From Paulinella micropora (taxonomy: Eukaryota > Cercozoa > Imbricatea > Euglyphida > Paulinellidae), in the NCBI GenBank assembly GCA_019918135.1, contig WBZZ01003268.1, positions 157,501-221,500 of the forward strand: a DNA stretch of 64,000 bases. Direction: 5' to 3'. Within the stretch, counting starts at the first letter, position 1. Each line of letters begins with the position of its first letter. A model generated the notes under the pieces. That model was not told the DNA's origin and ran no database searches. It saw only the letters and a list, made by a program, of their open reading frames with translations. Position numbers and translations under genes: made by a program. Positions 20,691-31,344 of this stretch are shown in pieces.

Positions 20691-23450
20691 TTAAAATTTC
20701 ACTAAGTCAAATTGATGTGCTAATTTAATAATTACTAGTAATAAAAACAAAAGTTGCTTTAGCAGTTGAACGCGAGCTTGCTTGTGTTGGTGTTCCAACA
20801 CTTGTTGATTATAGTATTGTTGCTGTTGCAACATTTGTTGCTCAACCGTGAGGTGATATTGCAAAATGTTTGAGCTGGAATGTGGCTGAGGTGATGCCAA
20901 TTCCTCCAACAGTTGCTGACGTTGCTGCTTACTGCTAGTGGTTGCAAACTGCATTTCATTGGAACCAGAAACTAAATTATTGCCTGACTGCGTCACACGT
21001 AAAACCTTAGCCAACACAGGCTGAGCTTCAGAAATCGATTGTCTCAGTTTTGCTACTTCAGCCTGCAGGAGCAAATTCGACTGCTGAATACCACTGAGAT
21101 CATTTGCATCACTTTCCTTCCCTGCTGATGATGGAACCGTACCATTTTCCACCTTCGGCTGCTCCTTGGAAAGATCCTTGTTAGTGTCACTGACAGGCGG
21201 TACTGAAGGGGAAGATTTCGGCATGTTCTCTTTCATCATTTCCTTCAAGAGCAATTTGATGGAATCAAGTGTGACCGGCTCAGCCTGTTCGGTACGGACC
21301 ACTGTCGCCACACTGCCAGGCGTCTCCTCAGCTTCCTTTGGGCTAGGCTTGCTTTTCCTTCCCCTTGGCCGTCGGGTTGCTTTTCCTTCCTGCTTGCAAG
21401 TGGCCTTTGCAGGTTCCTGCAGCGTATCAAAGGAGAAGCACGCTGATTACATATTTGCAGTAATGGAAGTGATAGAAATGTCATCGAAAGGAACACGAAA
21501 GGATAGTGTTTCGCCGCGAAAGAAAAGGTTAACATCAACAAGTTCGTCATCACTGCTGGAAATGTCTTCTACCTGGGGCGCCGGTGGAGTCTCAGGTGCA
21601 GGTGCCTTGGCACTCGAATTCGTAAACTACTGGGAGCTGTTCCACCGGGCGATGAACGATGTTTCCATGGCCATCGTACTGTATAGCCATCTTTGCCATG
21701 TCGGGGGCAATCTCTTTGTCCCACACTGCTTGAGGTAGGTCTTTGAGTAAAGCGGAACGCACGGGATCGATGACTTCTGACCAACAAACTGGAGCTGACG
21801 GAATACCTCCCCGGTCGTTCGGTCCTTCACGTGACGAGAAATTAAAAACGATTTCGGCAAGTCTGTAATGTCAGATTCGCCTTTCTTCAAAAACTGCGTG
21901 GACAGCTTGGTGGCCGGTCTAAAAAAAAAAAGCAAACAAACAAACAAACAAACAAATAAATAAAAATAAACAAACAATATGAAAGCATAAATTCATCAAT
22001 ATACATACCCACACGCAGTGAATTCCTCGCCCTCCCTACTCATCAGCTGCTTCCTAGGATAAGCAGGCAAGTTTTTCAAGTTTTTGGATTGGAGGGACTG
22101 CAGTACAGCCATGTGGCAAGGCGTCTTATTGAAGCCGGGGTTTGAATACACAAGATGAACACCCACAACTGTTTCCCCTTCTATGAAGGAGTAGTTGGTG
22201 GTAGCATGGCACACGAAGCCATCATGGACAGGAAGGTTGGGGGGTTTAGGGCTATCCTTCGGTGGGGTGTCATCCTTCGGTGGGGTGACCTTTGGAGGAG
22301 TGTCATCCTTCTTTGGAGGGGGCTCATCCTTCTTTGGAGGGGGGGGCGGTTGGTCGTCATCCTTCGGAGGGGGGGGGGGGGGGGCGGTGGGGTGTCATCC
22401 TTCGGAGGGGGGCCTTGTCTTTCTCAGACTGTATATCTGCCTGTGCTCTGGCTCGTTCATCTCTCTGTTTTTGTTCCAATCTTTCTCTCTCCTCTCTTGC
22501 CCTTTTCTCCTCGTCATCTTTTCTCTTTTTCTCCTCGTCATCTTTTATCTTTTTCTCTGCGTCGGCCTTTTCTCTGTCTTGTCTTTCTCTGTCTTGTCTT
22601 TTCTGTTCGTCTTCTTTTGCTTGTTGCTCGATCCTAGCCAACTCTTTTCTTCTTTCTTCCTCCTGTGATTCACTCAAAATCACTCTCTCTGGTTTCTTTT
22701 TTTTGTTTCCTTCTTTCTTTTTTGTGCGCAGTGGCTTGTCATCGTCAGACTCTTCGTCCTTGTCATCGTCTTCGTCCTTGTCATCGTCGTTGTTCTTGTC
22801 TGTGTTGTCTTCCTCCGTCTTCTTGCTTGGCTTTGTCCTCTTGTCTTTTTTCTTTGTGTTCTTGTTTTTGCTCTTGTTTTTCTTTTTGCTCTTGTCTTTT
22901 TCTTTGTCTGTCTCCTTGTCTTTGTCTTTGTTGTCTCCTTGCCTTTCTTGTCTTTGTTCTCATCTGTCTCCTCTTTGTTTGCCTCTCTGCTCTCTGTCTC
23001 TTCGTCTTCTTTTTTCTTCTTAGGCTTTTCTTTTTAGGCTGTTGGTGATCATCTTCGTATCCTTTTACTTCTTTCTGCTCTCTCTTTCTCTTTCCAGTTC
23101 CCTCTCCACCCTCCTTCCATTCTGTTGCTGGCAACGGAAACTTGGTGGTCGCGTTCCAACGAACCATGAAATCCTCGCAAACGTTTTTCCACTAGCCATC
23201 CGCTGGCCAATCATAGAGCGGCTGCCTTTGCTCCACGTAGGACGCCTGGTCTACGACCCCAGACAACTCCAGGACCCCTTTCTTGTTCACGTTGCCCAGC
23301 AGGAGCCAATTGTCCGTTGCATCCACCTCCAGGTAGACTGCTCCGTCGGCACTCTTTCTGTAGCCCAAAAGCGTGCCCACCTTCAGACAAAAAACGATCC
23401 AAGAATTCAGCACTACACACTTGAAAGCACACACAGAGATGCACTTAAGG
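20691..23450 (-). pseudogene. transposon ORF2, charged low-complexity protein (old copy)
   Basis: The N-terminal domain GTLLGYRKSADGAVYLEVDATDN matches LQTIRKNRRGELFLTINGATD of the gene at 38,405-41,141. It is followed by a K/E/Q/R-rich region, a P/K/D repeat (PPPSKKD, PPKDDTPPKD) and a second domain, FLISRHVKDRTTGEVF...PPTWQRWLY, matching LFRHFTDDGKVRE...FPPDWRKK. The last part is Q-rich (YHLTVEQQMLQQQQYYNQQ). An intron with a T-rich 3' end (TTTTTTAG, about 21,918) precedes the second domain. An in-frame stop near 23,193 and a poly-G frame change near 22,370 show decay. Function unknown; the charged middle suggests nucleic-acid or chromatin binding. Confidence 0.55.
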
Positions 23451-24789
23451 CAGCAGGAGGCGACTTACTTTCGACATACTGCCTTGAGTTGAAGTGGGGT
23501 TGCTCGTTTTTGACGCTTTGGGCGACGCTTCGGGGGTTGTGAACCCTTTTTCAAAACCGCGTCGAAGTAAACAGTCAACTGTCATTCCGGCCCGGAAAAA
23601 AGGCATTCCAACCTGTGAAGTAATTTTTGACTGGGTTGTAACCGCAAGTTTTGGCTTCCAAAAGTGACAACACCTTTCATGGTGTTGTCAGCTCACCTTT
23701 CATGTTGTATTGCAGCAATTAGACACTTTCTCGGAAGCGCATTAAGCCTTTCATACTACCAAACATACGTTTATCAGTGCCTGTTTTTTTTTTCGGCTGA
23801 AACTGACGTCTGTGTGTGCCTTTTAGGAACCTGGGAGGCAACTAGTTGTGCCTCCCATTTTTCTTTGTGGCACTTGCCCACCTAGGTGCTGGCTGCAAGG
23901 ACGCAGGCCAGGTTACCAAACTGGATTTTCTTTCTACTATCTTTCCTCTGTTCTCATTTTTTTCCTTGTTCCTTTTCCCAATGTATTCGTTTCCGGAACC
24001 CCTGAGGCAAAACTCATTTTGCAAGCCATGTTTGTTTAGTTGCGTCCCTTGCCTCATGGGGCATCTCAACGTGAGTTAGCAGGTATGTCTTTGTTGTTTT
24101 GTTTGTATGACCTGCTCAATCCATGTTTTGTTTGTGTTTTGATGCAGTGCTACTTTGAGAGGCAGCAACTACCGAGGCAAAATTTAAGTATATATGATTG
24201 TTTTTGTTTGGTTTCTCATATCAATTTATGTTTTGAACAGCGCCATGAAGAGGAAACTAGTTGGAGGCGCGTTGGGTGCATCATTCCTGAAGGTTTTGGG
24301 GGAAGTGCGCCCGTGCTACCGTTCCGCTCCAATACACTGCTCCAGACCCTCCACCTACTCCACCTGTGTCATCTACCCTCCATTCCTTGTCTTCCTTTAA
24401 GACTTTGTTTGGTTTGGCCCACCCCCCACCTCCTGTGTCCTCTACCATTTGTACTGCTAGTCTTTGTAATGAGCCAGCGCCTCAATCTCATTCAGCTACC
24501 AGCAATTTGGCATCTGTTTTTAAGTCTGACATTCCTTCTTTCCAACCTACAGCTACACCTTCATGATCTGTACATGTGCCTTTCTTTACCCCTGGTAATA
24601 CTATTACACCACATCACGACACACAAGACATATATCTTGACTTTCGAACAAGTACATTACCCCTATATATTACACTTCAAATCCCCATCCCTCGTACCAC
24701 TACAAGTAGCTCCGTCACTGCTAAGGCAAACCTAAAAAGACTCTGAAAAAAACTATTAAAAAAAGCTACCAGGTAGGGAGACAAGGCCG
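23451..24789. other. region between the divergent genes of the old transposon copy
   Basis: It corresponds to the space between ORF2 and the transposase core in the intact element. It holds a short hairpin-like pair CAACACCTTTCATGGTGTTG (23,668-23,687) and several T-rich stretches with possible 3' splice sites. A remnant of the transposase N-terminus may lie at 24,240-24,560, but no SET-like motif is visible. Confidence 0.4.
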
Positions 24790-26245
24790 AAAAGTTTCAA
24801 GAAGTACTTGGGTTGTACTTGGTCCGAGTTGAAGCAGGAAATGGGGGAATCCTGCTGTGTCAATTTGCAATGCAACAAATGGATCGATCCCTTTGCTGCG
24901 GTTAAGGCTAGAACTGACTCAGTGCAGCTGAAAAGAGCCGAGCTAGCTAGCTGGGCAGCTGGAATGCTTCTAAGTATGCAAAATGTGCAAGGGAATGTTG
25001 AGTATCGTTTTAAGGGTGCACGTATATGTCGCAAAATGTGGCAAAGACTTCATGGAGTTGGGGAGAAAAACATGAGGGCTTTAGCTGGTCTGAAGGAGGA
25101 CAGCACCTTCTTTGCTGACTATGGAAAAGCAACATCGCCGACTGAGGGCCTTGTATGTGCATTGTTGCATAAAAGGTTTTTCGTAGAGCAGGAAAGCGAG
25201 GCAATTGCAGATGGGTTTTTTCATCTCCAAGATACAATGGATTTCCCTAAGATTTATGGGTACGTGATGAAGGAGGGGAATGCCCCCCAGCAAATCCTTG
25301 TTTTGAGTGGTCCAGTAGATGCCAGAGGTCCTAGCGAAAGTTTAGTTCGTCAGGTTTGGAAGAGGAGTTTGGCATGGTCAAGCCGATTCGAAAGGGAGAT
25401 TTTGCTAAGCGCATGATTTTCACGGAGCTTGCCGACGCTCATCGAATAGGGTAATTTTTTTTTTGGTTTTTGCTTTCTTGGGTTTGATTTTTTCTTTCTT
25501 TTAGATTCAAAAGTAAGGCAGAAGCGGACAATTGGAGGATCTCTAATCGTATTCACAACAAACTTCATCGCACCGATCGCCGTGGCAGCATGCGACGGGC
25601 GGTCGAATGGTAATATTGCAATTTTCAAGGGGGTTTTAACAGTTAATTTTTTTCTCCTGACATAGGGGCAAAGACGTGCAGCGAGTGACTGCCATGACCA
25701 TCGATATGACAAGGCCTTTTCATTTGCCTTTGTGTTTGCGCGGCTCCTCTGACTTTAGGGATAGGTATGTAGTCAGACTTCATGCAGGTGGTGCTATCAT
25801 GTATGCGCACAACATGAACTTCATTCTTTGCCATTTACCCAACATATCTCACGGTCCAAACTCAAACATCACGTTTCTTTATTGGCTTTTGCGTTGGGAG
25901 TTATATCACCCCCGGACTAAGGCAGCTGTGAAGCTGTACATAGACTGGGATGGGGGTATCGAGAACACAGCCGACACTACCATGATGTTTCTGTGTCATT
26001 TGATCAAAAAGAACTGGAGGTCTGACATCGAAACCCACAGAATGGTGACTAAGCACTCTCACTCGGTTCAAGACCAAAATTTTGTTGTTTTGCGCTACTT
26101 AGGCTACAATACATCGCTAATGACCAGTAATTTTGCGCAAGAACTGTTCAAACTTATGTTAGGCTCCAAAAAGAATAAAGAATCTTACTGCCTTTTACTT
26201 TTAGCTTCTGAGCTTGACTGGGATGCCTACTTCGCAGATAGCTGT
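24790..26245 (+). pseudogene. DUF7869-like transposase core, truncated copy
   Basis: Exons at about 24,790-25,280, 25,343-25,450, 25,505-25,609 and 25,666-26,245 are supported by GT...AG borders (introns 25,451-25,504 and 25,610-25,665) and by alignment to the intact protein. Matches: RPKSFKKYLGCTWSEL, CRKMWQRLHGVGEKNM, KGDFAKRMIFTELADAHR, FKSKAEADNWR, then the core DWDGGIENTA, KHSHSVQDQNF. The D...EN and H.H..QDQ.F residues fit the pattern of DUF7869-type proteins (D...N, GHTHEDIDQ.F). One histidine-glycine position is changed to lysine. Two of its introns are absent from the intact copy. The C-terminal SAP, RG and zinc-finger parts are missing. It cannot be autonomous. Confidence 0.65.
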
Positions 26246-26249
26246 CAAC

Positions 26250-26682
26250 ACCGACGCCTGCCCCGGAGCACGCGCCGCCCACATCCTTACCGCCCGCACG
26301 CGGGACACACGTCTCCCACAAAAAGGCCCCGCAATGCTTGCAAATCATCGTCAGCGCCTGGTGCACCGTCCGTGCAACTGAGGCAGCAAGAACTGCTCTG
26401 GAAACTCCAGATGGGGCGAGTGCCCCGGACATTTCAGCAGGTTCCCATCACACAAGTTGCACATCAGCGTATGCGGCTCCACGGACAAGCTCGCATCCCC
26501 GTACGTAAACGACGAGTCTCGCGCGTTGCCCCCGGACAGACACCCGTCGACACGTCTCGTATGTCCTTGTCAGTCGCCAGCTCCGCTTCGACAACCAGAT
26601 GCGAACCATTGCTATGCCTTACTACTTTGGCACCACTCCAAACCGCTGGCTGCCACGCCTGGCGCAGCTGCCGTTGCTCCAT
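26250..26682 (-). pseudogene. RNA polymerase largest-subunit N-terminal fragment, virus-like fossil
   Basis: On the minus strand a frame begins MEQRQLRQAWQPAVW and continues with DKDIRDVSTGV. Further on, CNLCDGNLLKCPGHSPHLEF gives the spacing CX2CX6CX2HX2H, identical to the zinc site at the start of RPB1 (CX2CX6CPGHFGHIxL). It is followed by CKHCG, the second zinc pair of RPB1. This is the clamp zinc region of a DNA-directed RNA polymerase largest subunit. The rest of the subunit is absent: the sequence ends against the old transposon. The piece is broken about twice. Large DNA viruses often encode their own RPB1, and the surrounding GC-rich virus-like genes favour that origin over a host RPB1. 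Confidence 0.65.
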
Positions 26683-27141
26683 GACGCCGCCTTTCTCTTG
26701 CTCCCCCGCTCACCACCGGATCTTGGAAAAGGGGGCGCGGGCTCGTTGGAGGTTTGCGAAACAAAGAGGGAGAGGGTTGGGGTTCTGAATTGGAAACTCG
26801 GGCTCGGAGCGGAAAATAAAACAGTCAAGGAGCCAGCTTTGGCACTTGTGCTTTTTTTTGGGGTGGGGGGGGGGTGGGGCAGGGGTGGCCGTGGGGAGAG
26901 GGGGGGTGGGGGGGGGATGAGGAGGGGTGGGGGGGGGGGGCGGGGGATGAGGAGGGGTGGGGCGGGGGAGGAAGAAGGGTCGGACGGGGAGGGGGGGGGG
27001 GGGGAGAGGGTGGGAAAGGGTAGAAGGGGGAGAACATACAATGACAGGGAAAAAATTGTGAATTTAATTACAACGTTTTTTTTCTCTTCCCTTCCCCCTT
27101 TTTTGGATGAGGGGGGAGGCTTTGCTTGCTTGTCAAAAACC
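26683..27141. other. G-rich low-complexity spacer
   Basis: Repeats of GGGGATGAGGAGGGGTGGGG and poly-G runs fill about 26,855-27,035. No gene seen; the long frames are glycine/arginine or proline/serine translations of the repeat. Runs of G on one strand could form G-quadruplexes. Confidence 0.7.
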
Positions 27142-27450
27142 CTAGTTTGTCCCTTGGATGTAAACCTTGCTGCGGTCCTGTTTGTTCGTGCCGACCAACA
27201 CAAAGTACGTTTCACCGGCTCTTTGATTGGTCGGCAGGTCTGGCAGTGCCTCTTCGCTCTCCTCTTCTTCCCCCTCGTCAGTCAAATGTACAGCCCCAGC
27301 TAGTACATGTACCTTTACCGTACTGTTTTGCAACCAATCTATGCTGTAGGTATAGCTTTCGCCCAGGCGCTCACTGACCTGCTTATACACGCTCCGCCCA
27401 AGAACACTTTAAAACCATTTTGTGAACTTTTGAACAGTCAAATCCGGCCG
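27142..27450 (-). pseudogene. unrecognised protein fragment, virus-like fossil
   Basis: The frame includes YKQVSERLGESYTYSIDWL, an acidic EGEEEESEEALPDLP tract and AGETYFVLVGTN. It looks protein-like in composition but matches nothing I know. Upstream minus-strand frames up to about 27,700 are short and look like decayed continuation. The plus-strand frame at 27,307-27,984 overlaps it and I judge it less likely to be real. Confidence 0.3.
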
Positions 27451-28075
27451 AGCGTGATCTTTCAGAAATTAGCTACCCCTGCTAGGCGGGAAAGTTTGCT
27501 CGGACTCACTAGGCGCTCTAGGCCAAACGTCGCGGAAGTCTGGCGCCTAGGCGATTTGTCCGCTGCTAGCCCTGAGGACCCCTTGGATGAGCTCGTCTTG
27601 TCGATCGTGCAAGAGACTGTTTACTTGATCCATCGTCAGGAAGTCCTAGCCCCCCTCCTCTATCTCCCCACCAACTTCCTCGCCGTGCACCAGCTCCCTC
27701 GCACGAAGCCCACCATGCAAAAAATGACACCAAACATGAAAAGACTGAGGCCCTGTTTCATAGCAGGGTTCGGGTTTTGGTTCGTCTACGAATTTTCGTC
27801 TCACACGCCGTCTCTTACAGCCTGCGCGAGCTTCCCGGAAGCTTGGGTGTTCTTTTGCTGGTCTATTCGGAAGAAATACGACGGACGTCTTCAGTGTGGA
27901 AAGCCTTTGCTAAAGCAAGGGGTCCCATGCTTCGAAGTGTTTTCGCAGGTTAGAAACGGGGCAGGCGCTTCTGCTGCACCCTAATTATAAGCTTTTTATT
28001 AAAAAATGTTGTGAGTTAATAATATCTCATTTTCTCCCTTGTATTTACTTGATTTCTTTTAATGGCTTTTTGGAT
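27451..28075. other. decayed coding region or spacer
   Basis: No confident gene. A plus-strand frame (27,307-27,984) has mixed composition without a domain. The 3' part (27,985-28,075) is AT-rich. Confidence 0.3.
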
Positions 28076-30570
28076 TCACAATGCTTCTTCTTCCTCTTCC
28101 TGCCAGGGCGGCAGCTCGTGCAATATTGACGACGCTCTGACCAACGGCTTATTTTTGATTCTTTTGTACTCGTGTTCCCACACGTAAAACACGCGGCAGC
28201 CGGCCGGCATCTGCTGTCGGAGAAGGTACATGCGAGCCATGGTCTCTCTGTACAAGCCCCGCTTCGGGCGCCCGCTGACAGGTGAGCGGCCCTCGGCGTA
28301 CTTTAGATGCCCGGGGGGAAATCCGCGATAGGCATTGCCGTGGAACTCGTACACACAGTTGCGAGCAGCATCGTAGCCATCCAACAGCAACTTCGTGCCT
28401 GGTACAAAAGCTTCGCCCCCCTGGAGCAACTCGCCACCATTGACAAAATGCCTGGATCTTCCAACAAGGGTTACCTCTTTCCAGCCTGTCCCACAGCCTG
28501 CAGGCCGCGATCAATCAACCTGCGGCAGGCTTAGGGATCAAACCACGCGCAAAGGCATGATCCGCGCACAGCTGGGCGCGCTTCCCGGTTTCGTCATGGT
28601 AATGTGCTTCCTTGGCCTCTGCGCCTGGCGGGCAATCGACGCAAGGTCTCAGCTTTTGGTAGGTCCCCCTGGCCCGCGCGTGTTTCGCGCAGAGCTGTTT
28701 AGTCCTGCCCTTTTTGTCAGGAAAGGTGGCGTGGTTGGCGTTCCCGCCTGGCGGACAATCGACGCAAGGTCTCGGCTTTTGGTATGTCCCCCTGGCCCGC
28801 GCGTGGTCCGCGCAGAGCTGATTAGTCTTGCCCTTTGCGTCAGGGTAGCCTGCTCCCTTGGCCTCGGCGCCTGGCGGACAATCGACGCAAGTTCTCAGCT
28901 TTTGGTAGGTCCCCTTGGCCCGCGCATGATCCGCGCACAGCTGCCGAAGCTTCCCGGTTTCGTCCGGATAACATGCTTGTTTGGCCTCGGCACCTGGTGG
29001 GCAATCGACGCAGGTTCTCAGCTTTTGGTAGGTCCCCCTGGCCCGCGCGTGTTCCGCGCAGAGCTGATTAATCTTGCACTTTTCGTCAGGGTAACGTGCT
29101 CCCTTGGCCTCGGCGCCTGGCGGGCAATCGATGCAAGGATCCCGCTTTTGGTAAGTCCCCCTGGCCCGCGCGTGGTCCGCGCAGAGCTGATTAATCTTGC
29201 CCTTTTCTGCGTCAGGGGACAATCGGCGCACAGGTTCAGCTTTTGATACACTCCTCGAGCCCGCGCGTGGTCCGCGCAGAGCTGATTAATCTTGCCCTTT
29301 TCTGCGTCAGGGGACAATCGGCGCACAGGTTCAGCTTTTGATACACTCCTCGAGCCCGCGCGTGGTCCGCGCAGAGCTGATTAATCTTGCCCTTTTCTGC
29401 GTCAGGGGACAATCGGCGCACAGGTTCAGCTTTTGATACACTCCTCGAGCCCGCGCGTGGTCCGCACACAGCTGTCGAGGCTTGCCTGTTTCGTCTGGGT
29501 GCTTTGCATCCTTGGCCCCCGCGCCCGGCGGACAATCGACGCAGGGGCTTCGCTTTTGGTAGGTCCCCTTGGCTCGCGCGTGTTTTGTGCACAGCTGCCG
29601 GGGCAGGCCATTTTCGTCAGGAAAGTCTGCTTCCTTTGCATACGCGCCCGGCGGGCAATCGACGCACGGCTTTAGCTTTTGGTCGGTCCCCTTGGCCCGC
29701 GCGTGTTCCGCGCAAAGCTGCCGTGGCGTGCCGGTTTCGTCCGGATAACATGCTTGTTTGGCCTCGGTGCCTGACGGACAATCGACGCAAAGATCCGCTT
29801 TTGGTAGGTCCCCTGGCCCGCGCGTGTTTCGCGCAGAGTTGGTTAGTCCTGCGCTTTTCGTCAGGAAAGTTGGCGTGTTTGGCCTTGCCGCCTGGCGGAC
29901 AATTGACGCACGGGTACAGCTTTTGGTAGGCCCCCTGGGCCTGTGCATGTTTTGAGCACAGCTTGAATCTCTGCTCCTTGCCATCTTCTGCCCAGTGTGT
30001 ACCACTCTCAACAGTCGCGCTGTTCTGCCAACAATGTAGGCATGCAGGTTTCCAGTTTGTCCAATCTTGCGGGCCCTTACTAGCTCTGCTGAAAAGAGCG
30101 CCGCCTGTGCCCGCTTTCAATTGGTACTCTCGCCCGCCTTGCTGGTGGTCTAAGACTTGCCCCTGTGCAGGCAACACCGAGCGCTGGGCCGGCTGTTCCG
30201 CGGCTGCTTGTTGCCGCTTCTCTTTTTTTTCTCTGATTTTAGTCTCCCGCCCAGTCCGCTGGCGCGGACTGAAAAGGGGGGGCATGCCCCCCGCCCGGTC
30301 TTTGTGTCACTCGCTGATCTAAGCAGCCTTTTCTTGTGGGGTCGAAGACGCTGCGCATTCTCCCGCTTTCGCTTTTTCTGGCGGCGACGCGCGAGACGCT
30401 CGCGCTTCTTTTCTAACTTGCGCGCGTGTTGGGGACACAGCCTAAAGTGCCCGTCGTCTGCCCATGGCTCAGCTTCGGCGAGCGTTGCGCGCTCAAACAA
30501 AGTAAAACAGCGTTCGCAGGCGGGAAGACACTCCTGCGCAGACGGAGGGGAGAGCAGGCTCAGTCGGCCT
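28076..30570 (-). pseudogene. cysteine-repeat plus endonuclease-fold protein, virus-like fossil
   Basis: About fourteen repeats of roughly 38 residues follow the pattern C-V-D-C-P-P-G-A...K...Q-L-C-A-D-H-A-R-A-R-G-T-Y-Q-K, that is CX2C...about 21...CX2H, a zinc-binding spacing. After the repeats comes VPGTKLLLDGYDAARNC, VYEFHGNAYRGFPP and FYVWEHEYKRI. The D...E-F-H-G and WE residues are typical of VSR/restriction-like endonuclease folds found in large DNA viruses and mobile elements. Cysteine repeats coupled to such a nuclease recall giant-virus proteins and the EsV-1-7 repeat family first named in a brown-algal virus, although the EsV-1-7 spacing (CX4C) differs. The gene is broken about four times. 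A 95-bp tandem repeat lies inside it. Confidence 0.6.
29187..29471. repeat. three near-identical 95-bp tandem units
   Basis: Units starting CTGATTAATCTTGCCC at 29,187, 29,282 and 29,377 are almost identical, while the neighbouring cysteine-repeat units have diverged. The amplification is therefore recent compared with the array, and happened within an already decaying gene. Confidence 0.85.
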
Positions 30571-31344
30571 CAAGCAGACGCAAACTCGCGCCTGTGGGCA
30601 GAAGGACCACGGCGTTGTCCTCTCCTCCGGACTTGCTCTTGAAAAGGCGAACCGCACTGGATTCGGCGGCAGGCACTGTTTGCATCTCTTTCAAAGAAAT
30701 TCAAACAATGGAAAGAAAAGAGTGGGTCTGGGGAGGGGAGAGGACTAGGGAAAGGTGAGGGAGAGTCCCCCTTTCCCGCCTCTCTGCATTTTACTGCTGC
30801 TTGTCTGTGTGGTTTTTTTTTCTCTGAGCCTGTGGGGAACCGCGAGCAGACAAGAAAAAGAAAAGCAGGGGTAGTGCAAAGGAGGGGGGGGCGCCCCCCC
30901 CCCCCCTCCCTCCCTCCACACACACACTCTTGTTCCCCCTCACCCCTCCCCTTCCCCCTTCCCCCTCCCCCCTTTCCTCCCTTCTTCTCTCTCTCTCCCC
31001 CCTCCCCCCGCCCTTTCCTCCCCCGTCCTCCTTCCCCAAGAAAACGAGCAAGGGGGGGGAGGCGCCCCCCCCCCAACCCCCGATACGAGGGGGGGGGGGG
31101 AGAGAGAGAGAGGGTCAGGGAGGGAGAAAAGAGAAGGGAATGGAAGAAAAGGGGGGGGGGGGGGAGTGGTATGGGGGGAGAGGGTTTTACATATCCAAAA
31201 AGGGAGGGGGGGGGGCGCCCCACCCCGCCCTTTCTCCCTGTTCTCTCCCTCCCCCCCCCCTCCTCTTTTCGCCTTCCCCTCTCCCCCTTCCCCTCTCCCC
31301 CTTCCCTTTCTCTTTCCCCCCCCACCCCAGAAGCTCCAGACCGG
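30571..31344. other. pyrimidine/purine-tract spacer
   Basis: Long C-rich runs with T interruptions (30,890-31,075 and 31,210-31,325) alternate with G-rich purine runs (31,085-31,200). These strand-asymmetric tracts can form triplex or quadruplex DNA. A short minus-strand frame (start MQTVPAAESSAVRLF, about 30,685) may be the N-terminus of the cysteine-repeat gene. Otherwise no gene seen. Confidence 0.5.

Larger units (their letters stand above)
20691..26245. mobile_element. old truncated copy of the SET/DUF7869 transposon family
   Basis: Two divergent genes, a charged protein on the minus strand (20,691-23,450) and a transposase core on the plus strand (24,790-26,245), repeat the layout of the intact element at 37,553-48,466. 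Protein similarity is clear in both genes. The N-terminal SET-like part, the C-terminal SAP/zinc-finger part and the terminal repeats are not recognisable, and the right side stops abruptly against a virus-like RNA polymerase fragment. It is a diverged, non-autonomous relic. Confidence 0.65.

Noticed and set aside
22195-23048. Plus-strand serine/phenylalanine-rich frames
   Set aside because: They are the antisense of the K/E/Q-rich region of the old transposon ORF2, which has homologous domains on the minus strand.
27307-27984. Plus-strand frame of 225 codons
   Set aside because: It overlaps a minus-strand frame with more protein-like composition, spans a composition change and shows no domain.
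29187-29471. Possible CRISPR-like array
   Set aside because: The units are contiguous without spacers and lie in a protein repeat; the DNA is eukaryotic.
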